From Pseudomonas sp. MMS21 TM103 (GTDB taxonomy: Bacteria > Pseudomonadota > Gammaproteobacteria > Pseudomonadales > Pseudomonadaceae): 64,000 nucleotides of DNA. Made by a program: the position numbers and the translations under genes. The stretch covers positions 248,001 to 312,000 of the forward strand of contig NZ_JAJISP010000003.1 in the NCBI RefSeq assembly GCF_022132145.1. Reading direction: 5' to 3'. The notes under the pieces were generated by a model, which worked only from the letters and a program-made list of their open reading frames with translations, was not told the DNA's origin and ran no database searches. Positions 28,820 through 37,882 of the stretch are shown in pieces (position 1 is the stretch's first letter; each line of letters starts with the position of its first letter).

Positions 28820-29263
28820 ATGTCATTGGATGATCGGAAAAAGTTGGTCTGCCAGCATATCAACCTGTCGTGGAACAAAGGTTGCCTGGCCCTGGCCGAA
28901 CAGCTGCACAGCAAGGATTTTCTCTACAAGAGCTCGTTTGTCGGCCACCACTTGGGCAGCGCGGCCTTCTCCCAGCTGATCCAGGATATCCGCAAGGCCA
29001 TGCCAGACTTGCAGGTAGTGGTCGAGGAATGCATTGCCGAAGGCAATAAGGTAGTCACCTGGAGCACCCTGATCGGCACCATCGAGCAACCGGCCATGGG
29101 TTACCCGCCGAGTGAAAAGGTGTTGAGCATCGCGGCGATGGCCTTCTGGACGCTGACGCCGAGCAACGAGATCCAGGAAATCTGCACCATGTTCGACATG
29201 GAAAGCTTCCGCGCCCAATTGGGCCTGGACACTCGCTCCTTCTCGGAAAAAGCCCTGCCGTAA
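28820..29263 (+). CDS. SnoaL-like ester cyclase family protein
   Basis: A 147-residue soluble protein of the NTF2/SnoaL fold (FVGHHLGSAAFSQLIQDIRKAMPDLQVVVEECIAEGNKVVTWSTLIGT, then FWTLTPSNEIQEICTMFD). The family includes polyketide cyclases, but most genomic copies have unknown substrates. The ATG is preceded by an excellent AAGGAG site. It stands alone between the GDT1 gene and a convergent peptidase gene. Confidence 0.8.
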   Translation: MSLDDRKKLVCQHINLSWNKGCLALAEQLHSKDFLYKSSFVGHHLGSAAFSQLIQDIRKAMPDLQVVVEECIAEGNKVVTWSTLIGTIEQPAMGYPPSEKVLSIAAMAFWTLTPSNEIQEICTMFDMESFRAQLGLDTRSFSEKALP

Positions 29264-29377
29264 GTCGGCTCCGCGCCAACCTGGTCAGGGTCACGCCGCC
29301 AATGGACTGCCCAGCGGCCCCGACCAGCGGTGCGTACAGCGCTTTCTATACGAAGCGGGCACGCACCCGAGACACTG

Positions 29378-30199
29378 TCAGCGCGTGGCCTTGGCCTGCT
29401 CGTAAAGCGGCATGACTTTCGGAATTGCCGCCTGCAAGGCCGCGATGCGGCTGCTCGACGACGGGTGAGTGCTCATGAACTCTGGCGGCGCACCATTGCT
29501 GGCCTGGGCCATCTTGCGCCATAGACTGATCGCGGCGTTCGGGTTGTAGCCGCTGCGGGCAGCCAGTTCCAGCCCGAGCAGATCAGCCTCGTTCTCGTTG
29601 CCCCGGCTGTTGGGCAAGGTCAGGCTGTACTGCACCACGGTATCGGCCATGGCCATACCCACCTCGCCCAGGCCGAGCAGCGCACCGGCGCCCTGCTTGG
29701 CCAGCCCCACGCCATAGGCCTTGGACATGGCTTCACGGCTATGCTCGCGCAGGGCATGGGCCATTTCATGGCCGATGATCGCGGCGATTTCATCATCGTT
29801 CAGTTGCAGCTTATCGATCAGCCCGCTGTAGAAGAGGATCTTGCCACCCGGGCCGCAGCTGGCATTCAGCTCGGGACTCTTGATCAGATTGACCTCCCAC
29901 TGCCACTGCGCGGCATCGGGGCGGAAGATCGGCGCCTGCCTGATCAAGCGACCGGTGATGACCTGCAACCGTTTGGCGCTGGCGCTGCTCTTGTCCAGCA
30001 CACCCTTGCTCGACGCCTCACCCAGGGTCTTCTGATAGGACTGCGCATACATCTGATTGATCTCTTGGCTCGAAAGCATGCCAAACATGTACTGCTTGCG
30101 CTCGACACCCACCGCGCCACCGCTGGTGGTGTTCACGGCTTGGCATCCTGCCAGCAGCAAGGCCGCGGCCAGCGCGGTAAAGGACAACGTCTGGTTCAT
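29378..30199 (-). CDS. M48 family zinc metalloprotease lipoprotein
   Basis: A 273-residue protein with lipobox LLLAGC (Cys19), so periplasmic and membrane-anchored. The zinc motif is HEMAH (His144, Glu145, His148), with the third ligand Glu in NENEADLLGLE. It resembles the BepA/LoiP/YcaL group of peptidases that clear misassembled outer-membrane proteins. The start at 30199 follows GGAG at 7 nt and gives the lipoprotein signal; the open frame to 30385 is not supported. Confidence 0.9.
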   Translation of the reverse strand: MNQTLSFTALAAALLLAGCQAVNTTSGGAVGVERKQYMFGMLSSQEINQMYAQSYQKTLGEASSKGVLDKSSASAKRLQVITGRLIRQAPIFRPDAAQWQWEVNLIKSPELNASCGPGGKILFYSGLIDKLQLNDDEIAAIIGHEMAHALREHSREAMSKAYGVGLAKQGAGALLGLGEVGMAMADTVVQYSLTLPNSRGNENEADLLGLELAARSGYNPNAAISLWRKMAQASNGAPPEFMSTHPSSSSRIAALQAAIPKVMPLYEQAKATR

Positions 30200-30397
30200 G
30201 CTGAGTCTCCATTCGATTAAGCAACGTATGCTAGGCCTGCCCCCTTGGGCGAGCAACCGGCAATCGCGGGAAGAACGTCGGCTAGTCGTTATCGCTGCCA
30301 GACCCTGCGCACGATAAACAGTCACGTCGCGCACGCCGCTTTGATAGGGCCGACCGGCCGGCAATAAGTTCCACCCCCGGCACACTATTGACGGCAG

Positions 30398-31015
30398 CTA
30401 CGCCGGTGTCAGGCACTCGGGGGCGTTCAGCTTGGGATCATTGACCAGGTTGGCCAGGACCCGCTCGCGCAGCAACGGTTGCGGACGGGCTAGCAGCGCT
30501 GCAAGTTCATCGCGCGGTGTATCGGCCGCCAGCCACAGCGCCTGGGAGGCGGCGTCGAGGATCAGCGGGCGGCGCTGATTGGCCGCAGGCTGGGTCACCA
30601 CTGCCGCACTGAGATAGACACAGCCCTCGACCGGATACGCCTCCCACAGCGCGGCGAAATACAGCGGGCTATCTTCGCTGGTCAGCCAATATGGCCGCTT
30701 GCGCGCAGAGCCGCGCCATTCGTAAAAACCATTGGCCGGCAACAACCCGCGGCGCAGGCGAAAAGCATCGCGGAACATCGGCTGCTCGGCCAGCGTTTCC
30801 GCCCGAGCCTGCGCCGGGGTTTTCGACAGATCCGTCAGCCATGGCGGGGTCAGCCCCCAGCGGGCGCGAACCAGCTGGCGCTCAGCCGCGACGGTTCGCA
30901 ACAACAGCACCTGGGCGCCGGGCGAAATATTCCATTGCGGCTGCTGATCCGCGGGAAATCCGGGCAAGGCCGCGAATGCTGGCGACCAACGGAACAGGGC
31001 ATAACGTCCACACAT
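30398..31015 (-). CDS. SRAP/HMCES-like abasic-site protein (YedK family, variant)
   Basis: A 205-residue SOS-response-associated peptidase domain protein. The Met-Cys-Gly-Arg-Tyr start leaves Cys2 at the mature N-terminus, the residue that cross-links to abasic sites in single-stranded DNA. RWGLTPPW, ARAET, and ANGFYEW (Glu99) are conserved. Unusually, the Asn of NARAET is Gln69 and the expected His of the HDRMP motif is replaced (AANQRRPLIL, around 146). So Cys and Glu are kept but Asn and His are lost. The start at 31015 is fixed by the Cys2 requirement. Confidence 0.88.
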   Translation of the reverse strand: MCGRYALFRWSPAFAALPGFPADQQPQWNISPGAQVLLLRTVAAERQLVRARWGLTPPWLTDLSKTPAQARAETLAEQPMFRDAFRLRRGLLPANGFYEWRGSARKRPYWLTSEDSPLYFAALWEAYPVEGCVYLSAAVVTQPAANQRRPLILDAASQALWLAADTPRDELAALLARPQPLLRERVLANLVNDPKLNAPECLTPA

Positions 31016-31184
31016 GAGGCAACTCGATAACAGGTAGGCAGCGGGCCAGGCAGGGCCGGCTGTGGAATGGGAAACCCGCGAAGACCAGGGGCGACGCATC
31101 ACAGGCTATCGTTCAGGCGGCCTGGACAGGCTCAACCTTCGCGCGCGGCGCAGCCTGCACGTCCACTACGACGCGCCGAAGCAA

Positions 31185-31445
31185 CTAGCAGAGCAGCACG
31201 CCCTGAAAATCCTCTGGTTCATCATTGGCCAACGGTTGCGCAATATTGTACGTGGCGATCAACTGATGCGCGCGTTCGGCCTGTACATCGTCGACCAGCA
31301 GACCGAGCAAGCCACAGGCCGGCAGCTCGCCAACCCCGCCGAGCAGGTGCTCGCCGATCAGGTGGGCCTGGATGCCCTCACTGGCCAGCATTGCCTGCAG
31401 CAATTCGCCTTCCAGCACGTCCTGCGGCTCGTAAATGCGCTGCAT
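31185..31445 (-). CDS. DUF2007 domain protein
   Basis: An 86-residue protein of the DUF2007 (putative signal-transducing) family: MQRIYEPQDVLEGELLQAMLASEGIQAHLIGEHLLGG, then a small hydrophobic strand and VDDVQAERAHQLIA. Its start overlaps the stop of the upstream Cys-rich gene as TGATG, so the two are translationally coupled. Function unknown. The longer frame to 31532 lies inside the upstream gene and is rejected. Confidence 0.85.
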   Translation of the reverse strand: MQRIYEPQDVLEGELLQAMLASEGIQAHLIGEHLLGGVGELPACGLLGLLVDDVQAERAHQLIATYNIAQPLANDEPEDFQGVLLC

Positions 31446-31627
31446 CAGTCGTTTTCTCCACGCACATCGAGCGTCCAGACAATGCCGTCGGTTCGCAAAT
31501 CGAAGACAATGGGCCGACAACACACCGGGCAATCCTCGATGTACTGTTGATCACCAGCGGAAAGGTCGAGCAGGGCTTCGACCGACTCACCACAGTACGG
31601 GCATTGATAAAGCTGACTTTCCAGCAT
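31445..31627 (-). CDS. CPXCG-motif cysteine-rich small protein
   Basis: A 60-residue protein with two knuckles, CPYCG (residues 9-13) and CPVCC, which would bind one zinc ion in a rubredoxin-like knuckle. A conserved acidic middle part and C-terminal IVWTLDVRGEND follow. It is coupled (TGATG) to the DUF2007 gene, a pairing common in Pseudomonas. The start at 31627 has GGAG six bases upstream. Function unknown. Confidence 0.82.
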   Translation of the reverse strand: MLESQLYQCPYCGESVEALLDLSAGDQQYIEDCPVCCRPIVFDLRTDGIVWTLDVRGEND

Positions 31628-31737
31628 CGCAGTCTCCATGTGACTTGTAGGTATAATCGCCGGTCTATCGCTGGTCCCAAGCACGGAACCACCCTCCTCA
31701 ACATTCTGTTAACCACAGCCAACCACGACAAGAGAGC

Positions 31738-32904
31738 ATGATGGGCGAATTCGATGCCATCCGACCTTACGCCGATTCCGAAGTACCCACTGTTCTGGCG
31801 CGCTTGCTGGCAGACGACGAATTTCTCGACATCCTCACCCAGTATCGCTTCCCACGCCTGACCGGCGCACTGGGCTGGCTGCTTAAACCACTTATAGCCT
31901 ATCGACTGCGAGTTGAGTTCAGCAACGTCGCCTCGGTAGCGGCGCTGCAGGAAAAAGTCGAGGTTTACGTCGACCAGAGCATCGAGCGCGCCACCGACGG
32001 CGTCACCTATTCCGGCGTCGAGCAACTCAAGGCTGGCAGTGCCTACCTGTTCCTGGCCAACCACCGCGACATCGTCATGGATCCGGCCTTCGTCAATTAC
32101 GCGGTGTACCACGCCGGCCTGCCGACCCCGCGCATCGCGATTGGCGACAATCTGCTGCAGAAGCCGTTCGTCAGCGACCTGATGCGCCTGAACAAGAGCT
32201 TTATCGTGCATCGCTCGCTCAGCGGCCGCCGCGAGAAGCTCGCGGCCTACCAACTGCTGTCGGCCTATATCAATCACTCGATCCGCACCGATTGCGAGTC
32301 GATCTGGATCGCCCAGGCCGAGGGCCGCGCCAAGGACGGCAACGACCGCACCGACTCGGCGATCCTCAAGATGTTCCACATGAGTCGCAAGAACGAACCC
32401 TTTGCCGAAGTGATCGCTGCGCTGAAACTGACCCCGGTGTCGATCAGCTATGAATACGACCCCTGCGATCAGGCCAAGGCCCGCGAGCTGTTCATCCGCG
32501 CCAGCAGCGGCAGCTACAGCAAAGCGCCGGGCGAAGACGATCAGAGCATCGCCCTCGGCATTACCGGCTATAAAGGTCGCGTGCATATTCACTTCAGTGC
32601 GCCAGTGAGCCGCGGCCTGGAAGACAGCAAGCAGCTGGCCGCCGAGATGGACAGACAGATTCTCAGCGGGTACCGGTTATTCCCCGTGCATTACCTGGCC
32701 TACGCCATGTGGAGCGCGCGCGATCCGGCCCTCGACGTACCCAGCGCCGCACAGCTGTTTCCCGCCGAGGAACTGGCTCGCGCAGAAGCCGAGTGGAACA
32801 AGCGCCTGGCTCGCTGCCCGGTCGAACAGCAGCCTTATCTGGTGCTGCAATATGCCAATCCGGTGCGCAACCAATACCGGGTGAAAGCCGGATTGCCGCT
32901 CTAG
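31738..32904 (+). CDS. PlsC-like acyltransferase
   Basis: A 388-residue glycerolipid acyltransferase-family protein. The active-site region is LANHRDIVMDP (near residue 110), in which His is separated from Asp by five residues rather than the usual four, a variant I associate with an uncharacterised subgroup. A second motif, SIWIAQAEGRAKDGNDRTDSA, corresponds to the substrate-binding EGTR-like block. A likely role is 1-acylglycerol-3-phosphate or related lipid acylation at the inner membrane. Two consecutive ATG codons open the gene. Confidence 0.8.
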   Translation: MMGEFDAIRPYADSEVPTVLARLLADDEFLDILTQYRFPRLTGALGWLLKPLIAYRLRVEFSNVASVAALQEKVEVYVDQSIERATDGVTYSGVEQLKAGSAYLFLANHRDIVMDPAFVNYAVYHAGLPTPRIAIGDNLLQKPFVSDLMRLNKSFIVHRSLSGRREKLAAYQLLSAYINHSIRTDCESIWIAQAEGRAKDGNDRTDSAILKMFHMSRKNEPFAEVIAALKLTPVSISYEYDPCDQAKARELFIRASSGSYSKAPGEDDQSIALGITGYKGRVHIHFSAPVSRGLEDSKQLAAEMDRQILSGYRLFPVHYLAYAMWSARDPALDVPSAAQLFPAEELARAEAEWNKRLARCPVEQQPYLVLQYANPVRNQYRVKAGLPL

Positions 32905-32919
32905 GAATGCTTGATCCGA

Positions 32920-32958
32920 CAAGCAATAGCGGCAACCCAGGGCTGCCGCTATTGCTTG
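32920..32958. terminator. Bidirectional hairpin between convergent genes
   Basis: CAAGCAATAGCGGCA / TGCCGCTATTGCTTG is a perfect 15-bp stem with a 9-nt loop, placed between the plus-strand acyltransferase and the minus-strand small membrane protein gene. It can end transcripts from both sides. Confidence 0.8.
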
Positions 32959-32985
32959 AAAGCACTGCCTCCGCCTGACGGCATT

Positions 32986-33273
32986 TCAGAGCTGGGTGCT
33001 GCCCCAGGACAGCGCGAGCGACGCCGCCAGGCTGGCAAAACCGAAGCGATAAAAAAACTGGTTAAGACGCAAGGTCGGGGCGTCGAACACACTCACCTCC
33101 TCGACCATCTCCTTGGCAGCGCTGCCCGCGATCACGCGTGCCACTGCACGCCGCTCACGCACGCGGGTGGCCAGCAGCAACCAGCCCCCGGCAAGCCCGA
33201 AGAACAGGGCGAGGGTATTCAACGACTGCGCGGGATGGGCAAGAAAAACAGACCAAAGTGCCTGCAACGGCAT
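32986..33273 (-). CDS. Small membrane protein, unknown function
   Basis: A 95-residue protein with two probable transmembrane helices: SLNTLALFFGLAGGWLLLAT near the N-terminus and FGFASLAASLALSWGS at the C-terminus. A basic, then acidic, loop of about 45 residues lies between. A GGAGG site five bases before ATG 33273 strongly supports the start. I do not recognise a family. Confidence 0.72.
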   Translation of the reverse strand: MPLQALWSVFLAHPAQSLNTLALFFGLAGGWLLLATRVRERRAVARVIAGSAAKEMVEEVSVFDAPTLRLNQFFYRFGFASLAASLALSWGSTQL

Positions 33274-33660
33274 AGCAACCTCCACATCAAATTGGTGCGC
33301 GGATCACGCCGGCGCACCACGAAAGGGAAAATGCCGGCGCTGCCGGACGGAATGAAGCGACTGCACTGATCCTGAAGGGGGAAGGAAAGCCCGATGTTCC
33401 TCGGGATAGGCGCTGAATTTCCGCCTCACGCGCTTTCATCAGTCGCACTTCACACCGCCGCAACCCACCGGACGACCCGAAATACCGCGCGCAGTTTACT
33501 GAAGCAGCTGATTTAGAAGTTTCGTTTCCGACGAACGAAGGAGCCATCTCAAAATCGTCTAAGAATCGTCATATTCCTGGCCTAAGCTTTGAATTCTTTT
33601 CAGCTACGCCGCCGCCATCGCTGCACGGGGCGCGTCCAATATGCCTGCGGAGGAATTGCC
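33274..33660. other. Non-coding gap
   Basis: No gene is seen. The stretch 33500-33600 is AT-richer than its surroundings and probably carries the divergent promoters for the small membrane protein and the 69-residue gene. No confident sigma-70 pair was found. Confidence 0.4.
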
Positions 33661-33870
33661 ATGCTCACGCCACAACCGCTTGACCGTGATTACCTGATCG
33701 ATTCACTCGACGAGATGGAAGAAGCGGTAATCAACGAACTGTCCTTCAACGTCCAGGACCACCACTGGCTGGTCTATTGCGCCCTTGGCGGCCATGAACA
33801 CTATGACCTGCCGGACATCGACCAGCACACCGGCTTCAGCTTGCCGGAGTTTTATGCCGACGCGGCCTGA
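33661..33870 (+). CDS. Small conserved hypothetical acidic protein
   Basis: A 69-residue acidic protein (LDRDYLIDSLDEMEEAVINELSFNVQDHHWLVYCALGG, then DLPDIDQHTGFSLPEFYADAA). ATG 33661 follows GGAGGAATTGCC. There is no signal or membrane segment. A strong terminator follows 46 bp later, so it appears to be a monocistronic real gene. The open frame starting at 33589 has no support. Function unknown. Confidence 0.75.
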   Translation: MLTPQPLDRDYLIDSLDEMEEAVINELSFNVQDHHWLVYCALGGHEHYDLPDIDQHTGFSLPEFYADAA

Positions 33871-33916
33871 ATCCCCATCAACGCCAAGCCCCCCAGCAAT
33901 AGCCTGCAACCAAGAG

Positions 33917-33957
33917 AAAACGCCGCTTCCCGTTACCGGTAAGCGGCGTTTTTTTAT
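33917..33957 (+). terminator. Intrinsic terminator
   Basis: AAAACGCCGCTT / AAGCGGCGTTTT is a 12-bp stem with a 12-nt loop followed by a run of T, just after the 69-residue gene. It is one of the clearest terminators in the window. Confidence 0.9.
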
Positions 33958-34063
33958 CTGCAGTCGCAGCACCAAGACGGGGCCCCCAGCAGCTCTGACT
34001 GATGGGCTGCAGCCATCGCAAACAATCCTTGGGCAGGCGCCACACGGCACTGTCTTCAATAAA

Positions 34064-34098
34064 AAATGCCGCTTATCCCTCGCGGGGAAGCGGCATTT
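34064..34098 (-). terminator. Intrinsic terminator of the YajG-like gene
   Basis: AAATGCCGCTT / AAGCGGCATTT is an 11-bp stem. On the minus strand it is followed by a TTTTTT-type tail. It lies 108 bp past the minus-strand lipoprotein gene. The stem core is shared with the terminators at 16107 and 33917. Confidence 0.75.
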
Positions 34099-34205
34099 CT
34101 CCTGGATCACGAATGATGCGACTTGTCGCTGACAACCAAGACCTGACGAACCGGCTATTGGCTAAACAGCGTTGCGCTACGCACCGATTGTTTATCGACT
34201 GGCGC

Positions 34206-34790
34206 TTATTGGCGGAGCATTTGGCCGACGGTCGGATCCTTGAACGCACGGGTCAGCGCATCGCTCAACACATCGCCAACCAGCTTACTATTGGTTTCCT
34301 GGTTCGGCGCCATGCCAAAGCGCTGGTTCATCGAGGCGCCGTAGCGGCCGTTGTATCGGCGCGAACTGTTCTGCACGTCGATGCGAAAGGTCGCGGTGAT
34401 ATCGGACTCGGTGACGTACAGGCCTTCTTTCGGCGACTGGTACTTCAACTCGGCCAGGGTCAGGGTCAGTTGCGGCGCGTTGTAGGCATTCGGGGTCGGG
34501 GTGAAACCAAGCAGGCGCACCGCCGCTTCAGCCTGGGCTTGCAGTTTTGGCAGAATGTCCTGACCAGTCACGACGATCGCGCTGGTTTCCGGGTACAAGC
34601 CACCACGCGTACCGAGTACCGGCGACGGACGACCGTCGACAACCTTCACCACTACCGGCTGACCCTGACCAACGGCGGCCAGCGGGGCATTGATCTTGGG
34701 TTGCGGGCTGAGTTGTTGCGGGCTGTGGGCACAGCCGACCAAGGCCAGGCTGACGACAGCGATCAGAGCAAACGATAGGCGATGCAGCAT
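34206..34790 (-). CDS. YajG-family lipoprotein
   Basis: A 194-residue lipoprotein with lipobox LALVGC (Cys near residue 20), followed by a YajG domain (PLAAVGQGQPVVVKVVDGRPSPVLGTRGG, ITATFRIDVQNSSRRYNGRYGASMNQRFG, VGDVLSDALTRAFKD). YajG proteins are envelope lipoproteins of unknown role. ATG 34790 is preferred because GGAG lies eight bases upstream; the next ATG (34796) is only one base from that site. Confidence 0.87.
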   Translation of the reverse strand: MLHRLSFALIAVVSLALVGCAHSPQQLSPQPKINAPLAAVGQGQPVVVKVVDGRPSPVLGTRGGLYPETSAIVVTGQDILPKLQAQAEAAVRLLGFTPTPNAYNAPQLTLTLAELKYQSPKEGLYVTESDITATFRIDVQNSSRRYNGRYGASMNQRFGMAPNQETNSKLVGDVLSDALTRAFKDPTVGQMLRQ

Positions 34791-34961
34791 GCTCATCTCT
34801 CCATGGATAGGGCACAAAATTGAGCGAGCAGTATACCCACGCACCTGGCGCGCTGACAGCGCCACTTCACAGAGCCGAGGGCGCCGATCGCAGCCACTGT
34901 CACCGCCTTGTCATGCCCGCCTGGCATAAGACTTTAGTCGTCAACCGCCTGAGTCCATGTC

Positions 34962-35195
34962 ATGTTCTCCCTTCGTTCCTGGCTCGCCCCGCGCCGTCAC
35001 ATTCGCACATTTGCCCTGCTCGACGAGCACGGCCTGTGTCGCGCCTTTCGCCAGTCAGCCCAGGCGCCACAAGGCCTGGACTGGACCGAGGTCAATCAGC
35101 AACGACTCGGCTGGCTGCATAACCCACTCCCTGCCAGCGCCCGAATCGCCTCAACCGCGACAAAATCGACCGCCGCCGAGGCCTCGGCGGCCTGA
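34962..35195 (+). CDS. Small hypothetical protein
   Basis: A 77-residue basic protein. The first 55 residues (MFSLRSWLAPRRHIRTFALLDEHG, FRQSAQAPQGLDWTEVNQQRLGWLHNPLPASARI) look like a genuine folded sequence, while the tail is Ala/Thr/Ser low-complexity. There is no clear ribosome-binding site. I recall similar short proteins upstream of mqo in Pseudomonas, but this is uncertain. Function unknown. Confidence 0.5.
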   Translation: MFSLRSWLAPRRHIRTFALLDEHGLCRAFRQSAQAPQGLDWTEVNQQRLGWLHNPLPASARIASTATKSTAAEASAA

Positions 35196-35659
35196 CCGGT
35201 GGAAGAAGAAAAGTCACTTGGTGCGAACAATTTCTCTGTATTCGTCTTATAATCGCGCCCCGATTATAAGGACGCCTCCTGATCGGGCCTCGCCGTACCG
35301 CTGATGCATTAGCCATCGGCACGCCCCAGAGAGTCGCCCACTTCGCGCAGCCCCTTCCGGCTCGCCGCTTTACCCATTACGCAGAACGCCTTGCAACCAT
35401 GCAACGGGAGTTTTGCGCGGGTAAAAAGGCTGGCCTGGGCGAGCGAGCTTTTGAGGTTCACGGCTCCAAAAGAGCGTGAAAAAAACGGTTTCAACAACTT
35501 CACAAGAGTGTGGCGAAAATGAACGATCTTGCGGCTGGGCAATGCTCCGTCATCCCCTCCTGCCTCACCCCGGGACATCTCAGCGACTGCTGATAGGCGT
35601 TGTTTCACGCTTAGGCCTCTGGCCGTCAATTGGGTGCTGCATTTTTAGGAGAAGTGATA
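35196..35659. other. Non-coding leader region of mqo
   Basis: No gene is seen. It holds the inverted repeat at 35246-35270 and a purine-rich AGGAGAAG site directly before mqo. The long distance suggests a leader of up to 400 bases or an internal promoter. Confidence 0.4.
35246..35270. promoter_or_regulatory. 10-bp inverted repeat containing TATAAT
   Basis: CTTATAATCG / CGATTATAAG with a 5-nt spacer lies about 390 bp upstream of mqo. Each arm contains the -10 consensus TATAAT (plus strand at 35248) or its mirror. It could be a symmetric pair of -10 elements or an operator. Neither reading is proven. Confidence 0.45.
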
Positions 35660-37174
35660 ATGGCGCAGAACGATTACGAAACGGTAGATGCGGTGCTGGT
35701 TGGTGCCGGCATCATGAGCGCGACCTTGGCCGTGCTCCTGAAAGAGCTTGATCCAGGCCTCACGCTGGAAGTCATCGAACTGATGGAATCCGGCGCGATC
35801 GAAAGCTCCAATCCTTGGAACAATGCCGGGACCGGCCACGCCGGACTGTGCGAGCTGAATTATACGCCGCAGGCGGCGGATGGTTCGATCGACATCAAGA
35901 AGTCGGTGACCATCAACACCCAATTCGAAGAGTCGAAGCAGTTCTGGGCTTATTTGATCGAAAAGGGCGCCGACAAAGGCACCTTTGGTTCGCCAAAATC
36001 CTTCATCACTCCGGTGCCGCACCTTAGCTTCGTGCGCGGCCAGGAAGGCATCGACTTCCTCAAGACGCGGTTCAAGGCGCTGACCCAGCACCACGCCTTC
36101 GCCGAAATGGAGTACACCGAAGACCGAGCCACCATGGCCGAGTGGATGCCACTGATGCTGCCGGGCCGCGATCCGCAAGAGCCGATCGCCGCGACCCGGG
36201 TCATGGCAGGTACCGACGTCAATTTCGGCGCGCTGACCAAACACCTGCTCGACCACCTGGGCAAACAGCCCAACGCACAGATCAAATGCAGCCAGAAGGT
36301 CACCGGCCTCGAACGCAACGAGCAAGGCTGGCGCGTCAGCATCAAGGATCAGCAGAACGGCAGTCACCGCACGATCCAGGCCAGGTTCGTCTTCCTCGGC
36401 GCCGGCGGTGCCGCCCTGCCGTTGCTGCAGATGTCCGGCATTCCCGAAGGCAAAGGTTACGGCGGCTTCCCGGTGAGCGGCCAATGGTTGCGCTGCGACA
36501 ACCCCGAGGTGGTCAAACAGCACGAATCCAAGGTCTACAGTCAGGCCGAAGTGGGCTCGCCGCCGATGTCGGTGCCGCACCTCGACACCCGCGTGGTCGA
36601 TGGCAAGAAATCCCTGCTGTTCGGGCCCTACGCCGGTTTCTCGACCAAGTTCCTGCGCCACGGCTCCTTGCTCGACCTACCGCTGTCGATCCGCCCCAAC
36701 AATATCGGCCCGATGCTTGCGGTGGCACGCGACAACTTCGAACTTACCCGCTACCTGATCAAGGAAGTGATGCAGTCCGATGAAAAGCGCCTGAAGACCC
36801 TGCGCGGCTTTTACCCACTGGCGAAAGCCGAGGACTGGCGCCTTGAAATGGCCGGCCAGCGCGTGCAGATCATCAAGAAAGATGCCAAGCACGGCGGCAT
36901 CCTGCAGTTCGGCACCGAACTGGTTTCGGCTCAGGACGGCTCCATCGCCGCCCTGCTCGGCGCATCGCCAGGTGCCTCGGTGACCGTGTCGATCATGCTC
37001 GACCTGATTCAGCGCTGCTTCCCCAAGCAGGTTGAATCCGAGCAGTGGCGCAGCAAACTGAACGAGATCTTCCCCGCCATGGCCGACGTGCTTGCCAACA
37101 ATGCCGAACGCTACAGCGAGGTGCAGGCGCGTTCCGACGAACTGCTGCAACTGAACGAGCCGGCAATGGCTTGA
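35660..37174 (+). CDS. mqo: Malate:quinone oxidoreductase
   Basis: A 504-residue FAD-dependent peripheral membrane enzyme that oxidises malate to oxaloacetate and reduces quinone, the usual malate-oxidising TCA step in Pseudomonas. The N-terminal FAD motif is [18 protein letters not shown], followed by [23 protein letters not shown], which is characteristic of Mqo. The C-terminal [19 protein letters not shown] is also diagnostic. ATG 35660 follows AGGAGAAGTGATA; the open frame begins ten codons earlier without support. An intrinsic terminator follows. Confidence 0.95.
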   Translation: MAQNDYETVDAVLVGAGIMSATLAVLLKELDPGLTLEVIELMESGAIESSNPWNNAGTGHAGLCELNYTPQAADGSIDIKKSVTINTQFEESKQFWAYLIEKGADKGTFGSPKSFITPVPHLSFVRGQEGIDFLKTRFKALTQHHAFAEMEYTEDRATMAEWMPLMLPGRDPQEPIAATRVMAGTDVNFGALTKHLLDHLGKQPNAQIKCSQKVTGLERNEQGWRVSIKDQQNGSHRTIQARFVFLGAGGAALPLLQMSGIPEGKGYGGFPVSGQWLRCDNPEVVKQHESKVYSQAEVGSPPMSVPHLDTRVVDGKKSLLFGPYAGFSTKFLRHGSLLDLPLSIRPNNIGPMLAVARDNFELTRYLIKEVMQSDEKRLKTLRGFYPLAKAEDWRLEMAGQRVQIIKKDAKHGGILQFGTELVSAQDGSIAALLGASPGASVTVSIMLDLIQRCFPKQVESEQWRSKLNEIFPAMADVLANNAERYSEVQARSDELLQLNEPAMA

Positions 37175-37192
37175 GTTGGCGGCATAACTGAG

Positions 37193-37219
37193 AAAACCGC
37201 CTTGCGAGGCGGTTTTTTT
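37193..37219 (+). terminator. Intrinsic terminator of mqo
   Basis: AAAACCGCCT / AGGCGGTTTT is a 10-bp stem with a TGCG tetraloop followed by T residues, 18 bp after the mqo stop. Confidence 0.92.
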
Positions 37220-37465
37220 ATGGACGCTGTTTCGTTCAAGCAGCGCACGGACCCATTCCTGTCGATCCTGCGGCCCTTCTCACCGCGAGATCTCAGAGAT
37301 TGGAAAATATCGAGCGCCGCCGCGCCCAGACGATCGACCGCCCCCACATCACATCGCACGATTGCCTAGCGGCTTTTGCAGGATGCGCTTGAGCGATCCC
37401 CACCGGCGATCCGCCGGCCTATTGGCCAAGCATATACAGGGTTCGCGGCAACCCGCATGAGCCAC

Positions 37466-37822
37466 CTAGGCAGAGGCACCCAGCGGGTAGAAGCTGAAGT
37501 ATTGACGCAACGACCCGACCATCTCGACGAACTCGGCGGGCGGCGCCACCAAGGCGAAACCCGAGTCGAAGCTGCCTGGCGTGACATCCTCGCGAGACCA
37601 CTGACAGGTGGCTGAGAAATCGATGAAGCGCAGCGCAGTCTGCCCTGGAATCTTCAAGCGCATGTCGAAACGGGCACCGACCAGCAGTGGTAATTGACTG
37701 ATCAACATCAGGCCGTCCAACGACACATTGCCGATATAGCCCATAGGCTTATCGGTAATGCGGTTGAACACCTTCAGGTAGCAAGGCAACTGCTGGCGTT
37801 CAATTCGGCGCTGAATGGGCAT
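37466..37822 (-). CDS. PilZ domain protein
   Basis: A 118-residue single-domain PilZ protein, a likely cyclic-di-GMP receptor. The N-terminal RRIER supplies the RxxxR arginines, and IGNVSLDGLML corresponds to the (D/N)xSxxG motif. There are no other domains, so it probably acts by binding a partner. The start is not backed by a good ribosome-binding site. A GGDEF diguanylate cyclase is encoded elsewhere in this window (43168-44295), but no direct link is shown. Confidence 0.85.
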   Translation of the reverse strand: MPIQRRIERQQLPCYLKVFNRITDKPMGYIGNVSLDGLMLISQLPLLVGARFDMRLKIPGQTALRFIDFSATCQWSREDVTPGSFDSGFALVAPPAEFVEMVGSLRQYFSFYPLGASA

Positions 37823-37882
37823 AATGGCACATCGCTATGAAGAGTATCTAAGTATGGCCGCACTCTTGCTGTTGGACCAGTT

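Noticed and set aside
16107..34098. A dispersed repeat family based on the shared stem GCCGCT(T/C)...(A/G)AGCGGC at 16107, 33917 and 34064
   Set aside because: Each copy sits at a gene end with A/T tails, so they are ordinary intrinsic terminators. The similarity is limited to the stem.
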